NCBI GenBank assembly: GCA_947306745.1
Contig: CAMZHH010000009.1
Coordinates: 1 to 37,397 of the forward strand
DNA length: 37,397 nt
Direction: 5' to 3'
Origin: an uncultured Candidatus Saccharibacteria bacterium
GTDB taxonomy: Bacteria > Patescibacteriota > Saccharimonadia > Saccharimonadales > Saccharimonadaceae
Shown: positions 1 to 7,361 of the stretch, one piece after another
Layout of the letters: every line of letters begins with the position of its first letter
Position numbering within the stretch: the stretch's first letter is position 1
Notes under the pieces: generated by a model
Databases searched by the model: none
The model's input: the letters and a program-made list of their open reading frames with translations, nothing else
Told to the model about the DNA's origin: nothing
Position numbers and translations under genes: made by a program

Positions 1-147
1 GCCGTCAATTAAATTTCCTATTGTTGTCTAATCAAATTGTTAAAAGATAAATTTGATGCGAGGAAAAGAATGATTAATTCTAAGTTTCTCGCAATTTATC
101 CACTATTATCAGAGGTTCGCAAACGAACTTGATCAAAAACTGTTCTT
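1..147 (-). promoter_or_regulatory. Probable rRNA operon leader with boxB-like hairpin and boxA
   Basis: Read on the minus strand, this leader starts at about 141. It holds a GTTCG/CGAAC hairpin (115-119/124-128), a TGCGAG/CTCGCA stem (57-62/88-93), and then TCTTTTAACAATTTGA at 32-47. The last element closely matches the boxA antitermination element of bacterial rrn leaders. A stem followed by boxA is the boxB-boxA order known from rrn operons. I infer that 16S rRNA begins just beyond the left edge, but no rRNA is visible here. Confidence 0.5.
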
Positions 148-176
148 ATCTTAGCGCATATTTTGGCCCAATGCAA
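148..176 (-). promoter_or_regulatory. Sigma70-type promoter firing leftward (putative rrn promoter)
   Basis: On the minus strand TTGCAT (171-176) is followed by a 17-nt spacer and TAAGAT (148-153). Directly upstream (180-223) lie A-tracts on the minus strand at roughly helical spacing, which could act as an UP element or curved DNA. The boxA-like leader downstream suggests a stable RNA promoter. Confidence 0.6.
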
Positions 177-276
177 GACTTTTTTTGAAGATTTTTGACT
201 TTTTTGCGACTTTTTTGGTTTTTAGGGGTCTGATTTGGACATTTTAGGCTTTTTGAGGGGTATTTTTGCCTATTTA

Positions 277-2661
277 TTAGTTAGAGTTCTGTTTCAAATA
301 ATCGAAGATGGCGGCCTGATCATGGCTGATTAAATGCAAACGAGTGTCGATTTCGGTAAAGGCCACGTTAATATCACGACTCAGAATGCTCTCATTTATA
401 TATTTATTAAAGAATTCTTTATACTTCTCTGCCTCATCGGCCAGGCGAACAAAGCTAGCCGAGTAGCGCGGGTATTCCGAAATCGTCTTATCGCCTTCAG
501 CCTTGCGGAGCCAATCCCAGTTGCTATACATCCAATCAAAGGCTTCATCCTTAATGACGTAATTCCGTAGGAGGCGAATATAGAAGATAAGGCGGTCTTG
601 AGGGCGAATATTATTCTCATCTTTAAGCTTATCAAGATAGCCCTTTAGAATGTCGTGGTCGCGCGTATTCGTGACGGCATCCATCAAATCGCGTTTCAAT
701 GCGGCATCTGGCGTGCTGTTATATATATTATAGTATTCAGCATCTAGGCTGGCATCGTCGCGAATTAAGGTCGAACCAATAATCCAGCGCAAATTCGCAT
801 CAACATCTTTAATATGCTTGTTGCCATAGGCGGATTTCACATCGGCGCGATACTGTTTATCATTCGAATACAGCATCATGCCCATAATGGTCGAGCGGAG
901 CTGGATATCGTCATAGGTATCGCTATCTTTTGCCACTACACCGAGGCGTTCATAGTTTGGACGAGCCAAATTGCCAATCAAAGTCTGAAACTGACGCTTC
1001 TCTTCGGTCTTTGGATTAAAGAACTGCTTCAAATCCGCCACTATCGCCGAGACTATTTCCCAGATTACGGAGTCGGTTTCGTTTGCAAAAGCCTGGATTA
1101 ACGGTAGCATTGAGGCACTTTCGACCATATCAGTCTTAGCTAATAGGCGACGATCTATAAGTAGACGTAGCTTCTGCTCTTTGCTCATCGCATCTATATG
1201 TTTGAGCTTCTCAGTAAATTCCTCGTCACTATAATTAATAATATAGTGGCCAGATAAATCATCGCGGAGCTCACGGATTGGATACTTTGTATCGTCAGTC
1301 TCTCCAGTAAGCAAGAAACGCGTCTGATTCTTGCCTGTAATAACTGGATAGCCAGATTGCGTGAGCCATGGCGTCATGAATTCTTTTACGTCGAAATCCG
1401 CATGTGGCGTTAGGGTATCCCAGAGGTCATCAGCCGAAGTGTTGCTATATTGATGTTTTGCGAAGTAATCCGTAAGACCAGCGAAGAACTTCTCTTCTCC
1501 CATCGTGCGCATCAGCATTAATAATAGATGCGAGCCCTTACCATAAACGATAGCCGAGTCAAAGAGGTTAGCAATATCTTCAACGCTTGCGACATCGACC
1601 TTAACCGGCTGAACGCCTGGCAAGCTATCGCGCGACAGCGAGCCAGAAACTGCCGTTAGATAAAAGTCTTCCCACGCGCGAAGCTCTGGGCGAATCTTAT
1701 CCGTCGAATAGACTTCCATCATATTAGCAAAGGATTCATTCAACCAGAGGTCGTCCCACCATTTCATTGTGACTAAATCACCAAACCACATATGTGACAA
1801 CTCGTGCGCAATTACGATAGCGACATACTGTTTCGTATCGAGCGAAGAATTCTCGTTGGCTAGCAAGGCGATTTCGCGGAAGGTAACGAGACCCCAGTTC
1901 TCCATCGCGCCAGCTTCGAAGTCCGGCAACGCCAACAAATCCATCTTTGGCAACGGAAATGGCGTCTTGAAACGATCGTCGTAGAAATCCAAAACGTCCG
2001 CCGCAAACTGCGCCGCATAAGTCAGATCCGCGGTGCTCTGATGAAGGCCGGCGTAGACATTAATCTTAATACCGTGCGCTGAAGTAGCGCCAGTAGAGAT
2101 AAACTTACCAGCCGCGAAAGCTACGAGATAAGTGGACATACGTGGCGTTTCAGCAAATTCTACCGTCTTGCGCCCCTCTTGGGTGGTCGTGAAAGTCGCT
2201 GGCATGTTAGAGAGAATCGTATCGTCCGCCACGGAGGAGATTTTGAGCGAAAAAGTAGCTTTTGCGATTGGCTCATCTACGCATGGGAAACATTCGCGCG
2301 CGTAATGAGATTCAAATTGCGTAGCGACAATCTTTTGCGTTTCGCCTTCGTATTCATATGTCGAGCGATAAGCGCCTTCCATATCTGTTTCAATGTGGGA
2401 AATAAACTTAATTTTAAGCTCATGCACACCGTTTACCAGATGTTTAATCGTCAATACATCATTTTCGTGGATAAAATCTTCAAACTTAGCGCCGTCTAGG
2501 TGAACGGATTTAATCTCCATTCGGACCGCATGAAGTTTGATGGTTTCATTTTTCGCTTCACCTTTAATGGTGGCGACACCGTTAATTTTAGTTTTCTCGT
2601 CATTGATAGCCAAATCGAGATCGTAATGCTCGGGCGTAAAGTAATCAAAAAATCTCTCCAT
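277..2661 (-). CDS. pepN: M1-family zinc aminopeptidase
   Basis: This 794-residue protein is a cytosolic-type metallo-aminopeptidase that removes N-terminal residues from peptides. The substrate-recognition motif GAMEN lies at residues 251-255. The zinc site HELSH is at 286-290, with the third ligand Glu in NESFA at about 309, so HEXXH-X18-E is intact. An N-terminal beta domain precedes the catalytic domain, and an ERAP1-like helical C-terminal part follows. There is no signal peptide. The gene stands alone: acetate kinase upstream ends in its own terminator, and no terminator hairpin is visible after its stop. The start follows an extended -10 (TGT TATGAT) by only 6 nt and has no Shine-Dalgarno sequence, so a leaderless mRNA is likely. 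For an amino-acid auxotroph this enzyme would recycle imported peptides (inference). The symbol marks family level only. Confidence 0.93.
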   Translation of the reverse strand: MERFFDYFTPEHYDLDLAINDEKTKINGVATIKGEAKNETIKLHAVRMEIKSVHLDGAKFEDFIHENDVLTIKHLVNGVHELKIKFISHIETDMEGAYRSTYEYEGETQKIVATQFESHYARECFPCVDEPIAKATFSLKISSVADDTILSNMPATFTTTQEGRKTVEFAETPRMSTYLVAFAAGKFISTGATSAHGIKINVYAGLHQSTADLTYAAQFAADVLDFYDDRFKTPFPLPKMDLLALPDFEAGAMENWGLVTFREIALLANENSSLDTKQYVAIVIAHELSHMWFGDLVTMKWWDDLWLNESFANMMEVYSTDKIRPELRAWEDFYLTAVSGSLSRDSLPGVQPVKVDVASVEDIANLFDSAIVYGKGSHLLLMLMRTMGEEKFFAGLTDYFAKHQYSNTSADDLWDTLTPHADFDVKEFMTPWLTQSGYPVITGKNQTRFLLTGETDDTKYPIRELRDDLSGHYIINYSDEEFTEKLKHIDAMSKEQKLRLLIDRRLLAKTDMVESASMLPLIQAFANETDSVIWEIVSAIVADLKQFFNPKTEEKRQFQTLIGNLARPNYERLGVVAKDSDTYDDIQLRSTIMGMMLYSNDKQYRADVKSAYGNKHIKDVDANLRWIIGSTLIRDDASLDAEYYNIYNSTPDAALKRDLMDAVTNTRDHDILKGYLDKLKDENNIRPQDRLIFYIRLLRNYVIKDEAFDWMYSNWDWLRKAEGDKTISEYPRYSASFVRLADEAEKYKEFFNKYINESILSRDINVAFTEIDTRLHLISHDQAAIFDYLKQNSN

Positions 2662-2667
2662 ATATTT

Positions 2668-2676
2668 ATCATAACA
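2668..2676 (-). promoter_or_regulatory. Extended -10 of the aminopeptidase, leaderless type
   Basis: TGT TATGAT lies 6 nt before the ATG on the minus strand. A start site about 7 nt after the -10 box would fall on the A of the ATG. No -35 is recognisable, because that region is occupied by the acetate kinase terminator. Confidence 0.5.
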
Positions 2677-2703
2677 AAAAAGAGCCCCGGTTGTGGGGCT
2701 CTT
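2676..2703 (-). terminator. Terminator after acetate kinase
   Basis: On the minus strand GAGCCCC pairs with GGGGCTC across a 6-nt loop and is followed by six T. The T-tract runs directly into the -10 box of the aminopeptidase. Confidence 0.85.
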
Positions 2704-2717
2704 CGGAAGATTAACGA

Positions 2718-3905
2718 TTAATCTTCGAGGAATTTCTGTGCACGATAGATCATCTGAGCAGTTTCATCAGTGTAGACGATATAAATCGGCTTACTGTCTG
2801 GCGTAGAGATCAAAGCATAACGATCGGTGAATTCTGGATTCAAATTCTTTGCCTCATCGAGCTTAAAGCCGAGGTATTCCATCTTCTGAGTGGCAAGACG
2901 ACGAATTTCTTCGGAGCGTTCGCCAATCGTACCAGCAAAGACTAGAGCGTCGACGCCGCCAAGCGTAGCGGCCATTTGACCTACATAGCTCTGAATACGA
3001 TAGATAAAGATAGAATGTGCCGTGCTAGCGCGAAGATCACCTTCATCGCGAGCCTTAATCACGTCACGCATATCATCAGAAATGCCAGAAAGACCAAGCA
3101 AGCCGCACTTCTTATTGAGGTAAAGCAAGAATTCTTCATCAGAAGTCATCTTGAGCGCCTTCTTTAAGTTAAGCGCAGCGGCGGCATCAATCGTACCGAC
3201 GCGCGTGCTCATCGCGAGGCCTTCAAGTGGCGTGTAGCCCATGGAGTTATCCATTGCGTGACCGTTCAAAATAGCCGAAACGCTCGAACCGGAACCGAGA
3301 TGCATCGCAACGAGCTTCTCTGGCAAAATACCCTGTTCCTTCATATAGCGAGAAATGAACGCATAGCTCAAACCGTGGTAGCCATAGCGCTTAATTTCGT
3401 ATTCATCGGCAAGTGTAGGATCAAAGCTGTAATACTTGTAAGTATCTGGCTTTTCCCAGTGGAAAGCAGAGTCAGAAACGGAAATGATTTTGACGTCCTT
3501 GAAACATTTGCGAATACCACGAATTTCATTTGCAGTAGTTGGAACGTGGACTGGGTTGCGCTTCTCGGCTTCTTTGAGCTGCTTCATATATTCAGCATCA
3601 ACCACATGATCTTCGGTGAAGTAATCGCCAGGGGCAACAATGCGTACTACGACAGCGGCCAACTTGTGCTGACCAGTGACATACTGCTCATCGTTGAGAA
3701 TTTGTGGCAAAATCGTGATTGCGTCGTTGAGGTCGGTAATATCTGGCTTAATTTTTTTCTTGCCATCATCAACATCGTTAATCGTACAGACAACTTTCTT
3801 GCCTTCATATTCAAAGTGGAACTGCGCCATAAGTTCTTCGCCATTATAGAGGGCGTACTTGCGGCTGGCGCTGCCTGGGTTAGTGATAAGAATCAGTTTG
3901 CTCAT
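2718..3905 (-). CDS. ackA: Acetate kinase
   Basis: AckA converts acetyl phosphate and ADP to acetate and ATP. The 395-residue length is normal for the family. Visible motifs are N-x-G-S-x-S near the start (NPGSAS), SDSAFH with the active-site Asp, RYGYHG with the catalytic His, HLGSGSS, the block DNSMGYTPLEGL followed by the Arg of STRVG, FAGTIGERS, and a C-terminal TDE. Several blocks deviate from the usual spelling, for example FAGTIGERS in place of FTGGIGENS, so it is a divergent member. I chose the ATG at 3905 because MSKLILITNPGS aligns with the normal N-terminus; the frame stays open to 4019, but that extension looks non-native. It lies downstream of the split phosphoketolase, whose product acetyl phosphate is its substrate. 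Two promoters are visible: TTGACT-N16-TATAAT at 4021-4048 and an extended -10 just before the ATG. Confidence 0.93.
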   Translation of the reverse strand: MSKLILITNPGSASRKYALYNGEELMAQFHFEYEGKKVVCTINDVDDGKKKIKPDITDLNDAITILPQILNDEQYVTGQHKLAAVVVRIVAPGDYFTEDHVVDAEYMKQLKEAEKRNPVHVPTTANEIRGIRKCFKDVKIISVSDSAFHWEKPDTYKYYSFDPTLADEYEIKRYGYHGLSYAFISRYMKEQGILPEKLVAMHLGSGSSVSAILNGHAMDNSMGYTPLEGLAMSTRVGTIDAAAALNLKKALKMTSDEEFLLYLNKKCGLLGLSGISDDMRDVIKARDEGDLRASTAHSIFIYRIQSYVGQMAATLGGVDALVFAGTIGERSEEIRRLATQKMEYLGFKLDEAKNLNPEFTDRYALISTPDSKPIYIVYTDETAQMIYRAQKFLED

Positions 3906-3911
3906 GGTGGT

Positions 3912-3920
3912 ATTATACCA
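3912..3920 (-). promoter_or_regulatory. Extended -10 next to the ackA start
   Basis: TGG TATAAT lies 6 nt before the ATG at 3905 on the minus strand and predicts a leaderless transcript. A weak GAAGGA lies too far upstream (about 15 nt) to be a clear ribosome binding site. Confidence 0.5.
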
Positions 3921-4020
3921 TTCCTTCGGTGAAATAGCGGACAGATTACTAGCTGTGCATAAAATATGCAAAAGCATCACTCCTCTCAAGGTACTTTGTC
4001 GCATTAAAAGCAACAGCAAA

Positions 4021-4048
4021 ATTATATCATCGAGCGCATAAAAGTCAA
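4021..4048 (-). promoter_or_regulatory. Promoter upstream of ackA
   Basis: On the minus strand TTGACT (4043-4048) is separated by 16 nt from TATAAT (4021-4026), which is preceded by TGA. It would give a leader of about 110 nt before ackA. Confidence 0.6.
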
Positions 4049-4051
4049 AAC

Positions 4052-5221
4052 TTACTTGTCGACACCACGAAGAACGGCATAGTTTGCGTTCTCGACAATC
4101 ATGTCTTCAAACTTACGTTCAAATCCGTAATGGCCGGAACGTTCAAGGATGGCGGCCGCCAAGTCATAACGGCTACAACGGTTACGTGCGAGCTCGTCGA
4201 TTGGTGAAGTAGTCGAGCCCTGATCGGTATAGCCATGAATATCCGCACGACGCGTATCGGTATAGTGTGACATAATACCACGCATTGTTTCTGGATAGCC
4301 GTGGAAGTTTACGATGATTGGTTTATCAATAGTAAAATAGTCGTCGAAGTCAGATGGTTTAAGCTTATTCTCGGTCGTACCAATTGCGCCATAAGACAGC
4401 GCCGCAATACCAATAAAACGTACGCGAAGATCTGGCACTTCTTTCTTGGCGAGTGCGATAGCTTCCATAGCCTCGTTGGTTGGAATATCGCCGGTGGCCG
4501 CTACGATAACTTCCGGGTCATCATCCGAGGCGAAGCCGAAGATTGATGCGCCACCATTGGTTAATTGGAAACGGGCATGATTAATATCAATCCAACGTGG
4601 CTGTTCGATCTTATTGAATGTTGTAAGATTTACAACATCTTTCGAGCGAGACATGAATTCCCAGGCTGCATAAGCAGCAACATCATCAACTGGAAAGAAA
4701 CAGTTTACGAGGTTAGATGGCTTCGCTAGTAAGCTCGAGATTAAAGCTGGATTTTGATGCGTATAGCCGTTATGGTCCTGACGTTGCCAACAAGAAGTAG
4801 AAAGGATATTTAAAGCTGGAACGCGTGGACGCCATTCGATTTCTCTGCTCTGCTTGAGGAACTTCAGATGTTGATCAAGTTGCGAACTAACAATCGGTAA
4901 GAAGCTCTCGTAGCTAGTCATACAACCGCAGCCGCCGCTTAAAATATGGCCAGCCAAAACAGCAAACAAGGTATTTTCAGACAACATCTCAATCACATGG
5001 CCGTTCGAAGAAAGGTATTTATCCCAAGCTTCAACGTCGCGAATCCAGGCGCGATTCGAAGCCTCATAGACGGCACTTAAGCGGTTTGAAGTGGTTTCGT
5101 CAGGGCTAAAGAAATAAAAGTCATCATGCGTACGCAATTCGTCGCGCAAACAATTGCCAAAAACCTTGGCAGAAGAAGTTAGTTCGAGACCTGGATCCTT
5201 AACCTCGGTTGGTAAATTCAT
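4052..5221 (-). CDS. xfp: Phosphoketolase, C-terminal half as a separate gene
   Basis: This 389-residue polypeptide corresponds to the middle and C-terminal part of D-xylulose 5-phosphate/fructose 6-phosphate phosphoketolase. That enzyme cleaves the sugar phosphate with phosphate to acetyl phosphate plus glyceraldehyde 3-phosphate or erythrose 4-phosphate. It begins exactly where the family's second domain begins (NLPTEV, aligned to the usual LRLPDF). It carries PDETTSNRL with the conserved Glu, QRQDHNG, and ends in the usual C-terminal domain. The ATG at 5221 overlaps the end of the N-terminal half by 23 nt in another frame and is preceded by AAGGAG at 7-nt spacing, so it is built to be translated by itself. 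Family members are normally one chain of about 800 residues; the linker of roughly 30 residues between the domains is missing. I infer a two-subunit enzyme. Confidence 0.88.
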   Translation of the reverse strand: MNLPTEVKDPGLELTSSAKVFGNCLRDELRTHDDFYFFSPDETTSNRLSAVYEASNRAWIRDVEAWDKYLSSNGHVIEMLSENTLFAVLAGHILSGGCGCMTSYESFLPIVSSQLDQHLKFLKQSREIEWRPRVPALNILSTSCWQRQDHNGYTHQNPALISSLLAKPSNLVNCFFPVDDVAAYAAWEFMSRSKDVVNLTTFNKIEQPRWIDINHARFQLTNGGASIFGFASDDDPEVIVAATGDIPTNEAMEAIALAKKEVPDLRVRFIGIAALSYGAIGTTENKLKPSDFDDYFTIDKPIIVNFHGYPETMRGIMSHYTDTRRADIHGYTDQGSTTSPIDELARNRCSRYDLAAAILERSGHYGFERKFEDMIVENANYAVLRGVDK

Positions 5222-6140
5222 CGTATAACTCCTTAAAATTGTATGATTTTAGCCATTCTTCTAGCATATGTAATTGTTTCTCGTCGGTCTTCGCTTTCGG
5301 TAGTGGAACCTGATGCGATGCGCAGTTGCCTTCGATTTTTACACCATCGACTTCCTTTGGGCCACCGTAACCTTTCGGCGTTTTCATAATAACGAAACTA
5401 TTCGGCTTAAGCTCACTGAGCGCAAGTTGGAAGGTGTCGGTGTCAGTACCGTCAACGATGATTGGATCATAGCCGAAGCCACGGAACATCTGTAATAATT
5501 CGCGCTGGCTACTGCGACCATAGATAGTTGGAGCAGAAATCTTGTAGCCATTTAGGTGCAAGATTGGAATAACTTGACCATTGTATTTCGAGTTGAGCAG
5601 CTTATTTAAGTTTAAGCTAGCTAATGCCGTTGCCGTTTCCAGCTCGCCATCGCCAATCAATACTGCTACCGTGCGCTCTGGGCGACCTAATACAACACCA
5701 TAAGCTGTCGCAAGCGAATAGCCAAGCTCGCCACCTTCAGCCACAACGTGCGGAGTCAACGGACTAGCATGTGATGGGAAACCATATGGCCAGGAAAATT
5801 GCTTGCAAATGTATTCAATGCCATGCAAATTGTGAGTTGCCTCAGGATAGCGCTCGTGCAAGAGGCCGTCATAGAAAAGATTCGCCTGCAATGCTGGAAA
5901 ACCGTGACCAGGGCCAAGGATAAAATCTGCCGCTGGAAAACGCGCCTTAATGTTTGCATAGGCGCGGTTAATACCAGGGCAGGAGCCCCAGTGGCCAAGC
6001 AAACGTGGCTTAATGTCCGAAAAAGCTAGCGGACGGTTTAATAAAAAATTATCTTTCAAAAAGATTTGCGCAACCGACAGGTAATCACAGAAGTCGATGC
6101 GGTCGTTGATTTCTTTGATGTTTACGCCCAACCCGTGCAT
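5199..6140 (-). CDS. xfp: Phosphoketolase, N-terminal half as a separate gene
   Basis: These 313 residues match the N-terminal thiamine-diphosphate domain of phosphoketolase. Visible blocks are YLSVAQIFL, the signature LLGHWGSCPG, GPGHG, SHASPLTPH, EGGELGYSL, the TPP motif GDGELE, and ASHQVPL near the end. These carry the active-site histidines known from the family. The product stops shortly after LEEWLKSYNFKELYDE, where the family linker would begin, and the second half starts inside this end. A sequencing frameshift is possible in principle. A well-spaced ribosome binding site for the second gene and the clean domain boundary argue for a real split. TGC TAAAAT ends 6 nt before the ATG, so the mRNA is probably leaderless. 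With ackA it makes acetate and ATP from pentose or hexose phosphate. Confidence 0.88.
   Translation of the reverse strand: MHGLGVNIKEINDRIDFCDYLSVAQIFLKDNFLLNRPLAFSDIKPRLLGHWGSCPGINRAYANIKARFPAADFILGPGHGFPALQANLFYDGLLHERYPEATHNLHGIEYICKQFSWPYGFPSHASPLTPHVVAEGGELGYSLATAYGVVLGRPERTVAVLIGDGELETATALASLNLNKLLNSKYNGQVIPILHLNGYKISAPTIYGRSSQRELLQMFRGFGYDPIIVDGTDTDTFQLALSELKPNSFVIMKTPKGYGGPKEVDGVKIEGNCASHQVPLPKAKTDEKQLHMLEEWLKSYNFKELYDEFTNRG
5222..5234 (-). promoter_or_regulatory. Ribosome binding site for the second phosphoketolase gene
   Basis: On the minus strand AAGGAG lies inside the last codons of the N-terminal half, 7 nt before the ATG of the C-terminal half. This site decides that the second reading frame is a gene of its own, and it suggests coupled translation and co-assembly. 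Confidence 0.8.
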
Positions 6141-6146
6141 ATTACC

Positions 6147-6155
6147 ATTTTAGCA
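6147..6155 (-). promoter_or_regulatory. Extended -10 of the phosphoketolase operon, leaderless type
   Basis: TGC TAAAAT lies 6 nt before the ATG at 6140 on the minus strand. No Shine-Dalgarno sequence is present. Confidence 0.5.
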
Positions 6156-6175
6156 TAAGCGAGACGGTTTTGCGC

Positions 6176-6203
6176 AGAAAAATCCCCGCTCTTTCAAGCG
6201 AGT
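6176..6203 (-). terminator. Weak terminator after the DHH phosphoesterase
   Basis: On the minus strand a short CGCT/AGCG stem is followed by GGGGATTTTT. The stem is short, so the call is tentative. Confidence 0.4.
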
Positions 6204-6210
6204 GATTTAT

Positions 6211-7182
6211 TTAATGAATGTCGAGTGCTTTCATAGTAGCTTCGATCAAATCCGGTAGGACGTTTTCATAGTCGTCATAGACTCGGAAGCCGGCTGCGTA
6301 TGGATGGCCGCCGCCACCAAAGAAACCAGCGACTTGGTCGGCGACTGGTTGCGCGGAGCGAATCTTACCAGTCAATTTGCCATCTGGATAGGTCTTAATT
6401 GCTACCGCAATTTCAACGCCTTCCACTAAGCGCAGCTCTTCTAGAATTAAAACGTTCGGATTATATTCATCGGAATATTCTTGGATATCGTCAAACGGAA
6501 TCAAAACCGTCGCAAGTTTACCATCGAGGTGATATTCGACGCGTTTAATTAAATCTGCCTTGTAGTCGAGAATACGTGGCGATTTCTTCGAAAACTCACG
6601 GCGACGTTCTTCCATCTCGGCAATATTGGCGCCATCATCAAGCAATTCTGCTACGGCACGATAATCGTCCGAGCTAGTACTTGGCGAAGTGAGGCCGAGC
6701 GTATCGGAAAGGATACCATAAATAATATCTTCAGCACACTGCGCATTAACGGCGATATTTTGATCTTTGAAAATTTTATACAACAAAGCACAGCAACTCG
6801 ACGTTGGCTCAATAATGCTCTCGTACGGAAATTCGAGATCAGCCTCAGTTTCGTGATGATCAATTACAAGCACTGGCGTACTGTAGAGACAATTACGAAT
6901 CGCGCCATCGTTTAAAAGTTTGGAGAGAAGCGTCGTGCTGGCAGTGTCGACAATAATAATCGCATCGGCCTTGTAGGCGAATTCGATATCCACCCTGCCC
7001 CAACCTTCGAAATAGCGCATATATTTCGGAATATCGACCGGACAGTAAAGCGACACTTCCTTGTCCGCCAAGGCTTCCTCAAGCGCAAGTGCGGAACCGA
7101 GCGAGTCGCCATCGGGATTTTCGGCCTGCACCACGCAGATATGCTGCTTGTCTTTAATGAATTCAGTAAATTTATCGTACAT
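6211..7182 (-). CDS. nrnA: DHH/DHHA1 phosphoesterase, NrnA-like oligoribonuclease or pAp phosphatase
   Basis: The 323-residue protein has the two-domain layout of NrnA-type enzymes, which degrade short oligoribonucleotides and may dephosphorylate pAp in the cytosol. Visible motifs are NPDGDSLGS (residues 22-30), VDTAST with the metal Asp (79), the DHH triad (108-110), and the DHHA1 substrate loop GGGGHPYAAGFR near the C-terminus. One oddity: family members usually have His two residues before the Asn/Arg-Pro-Asp of motif I, and here Ala20 stands in that place, so one expected metal ligand appears to be missing while the other motifs are intact. A short transcript leader is likely, since TGG TAAAAT ends 9 nt before the ATG. 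It is divergent from the tRNA-Trp gene. The fold is certain and the exact substrate is not. Confidence 0.85.
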   Translation of the reverse strand: MYDKFTEFIKDKQHICVVQAENPDGDSLGSALALEEALADKEVSLYCPVDIPKYMRYFEGWGRVDIEFAYKADAIIIVDTASTTLLSKLLNDGAIRNCLYSTPVLVIDHHETEADLEFPYESIIEPTSSCCALLYKIFKDQNIAVNAQCAEDIIYGILSDTLGLTSPSTSSDDYRAVAELLDDGANIAEMEERRREFSKKSPRILDYKADLIKRVEYHLDGKLATVLIPFDDIQEYSDEYNPNVLILEELRLVEGVEIAVAIKTYPDGKLTGKIRSAQPVADQVAGFFGGGGHPYAAGFRVYDDYENVLPDLIEATMKALDIH

Positions 7183-7212
7183 ATTGGTAATATTTTACCA
7201 TGCTCCGAGATA

Positions 7213-7221
7213 TGTTATAAT
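7213..7221 (+). promoter_or_regulatory. Extended -10 of tRNA-Trp
   Basis: TGT TATAAT lies 12 nt before the first tRNA base. The -35 region is weak. Confidence 0.5.
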
Positions 7222-7233
7222 AAACGGAGCCGT

Positions 7234-7309
7234 AGGGGCGTAGCTCAGTTGGTAGAGCACTGGTCTCCAAAACCAGGTGTCGCGAGTTCGAGTCTTGCCG
7301 CCCCTGCCA
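7234..7309 (+). tRNA. trnW: tRNA-Trp (CCA anticodon)
   Basis: The acceptor arms AGGGGCG and CGCCCCT pair fully. The D-arm is TAGCTCAGTTGGTAGAGC. The anticodon stem CTGGT/ACCAG presents the loop with CCA, and the T-arm is GCGAG-TTCGAGT-CTTGC. The discriminator base is G, as usual for tRNA-Trp, and CCA is encoded at the 3' end (7307-7309). A CCA anticodon reads only UGG, in line with UGA being a stop in this genome. Confidence 0.97.
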
Positions 7310-7323
7310 TTTTTTGTTACATC

Positions 7324-7351
7324 AAAAAACCGGCCCCTTCTGGGCCGGTTT
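7324..7351 (-). terminator. Terminator between tRNA-Trp and the membrane protein gene
   Basis: AAACCGGCCC pairs with GGGCCGGTTT. On the minus strand a run of six T follows, so it ends the membrane protein gene. The plus-strand T-tract is poorer. Confidence 0.75.
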
Positions 7352-7361
7352 AGCTTTTGTA

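Noticed and set aside
1-10. GCCGTCAATT at the very edge resembles the conserved 16S rRNA site used for universal primers.
   Set aside because: The match stops after about nine bases, and the position is too close to the promoter to be internal 16S sequence.
97-105. TTATCCACT resembles a DnaA box, hinting at an origin.
   Set aside because: It is a single imperfect copy with no cluster, no dnaA or rpmH neighbour, and it lies inside a leader that fits an rRNA operon better.
3906-4019. A longer acetate kinase with an N-terminal extension starting at 4019.
   Set aside because: The family N-terminus starts at MSKLILITNPGS, and the extension overlaps promoter sequences.
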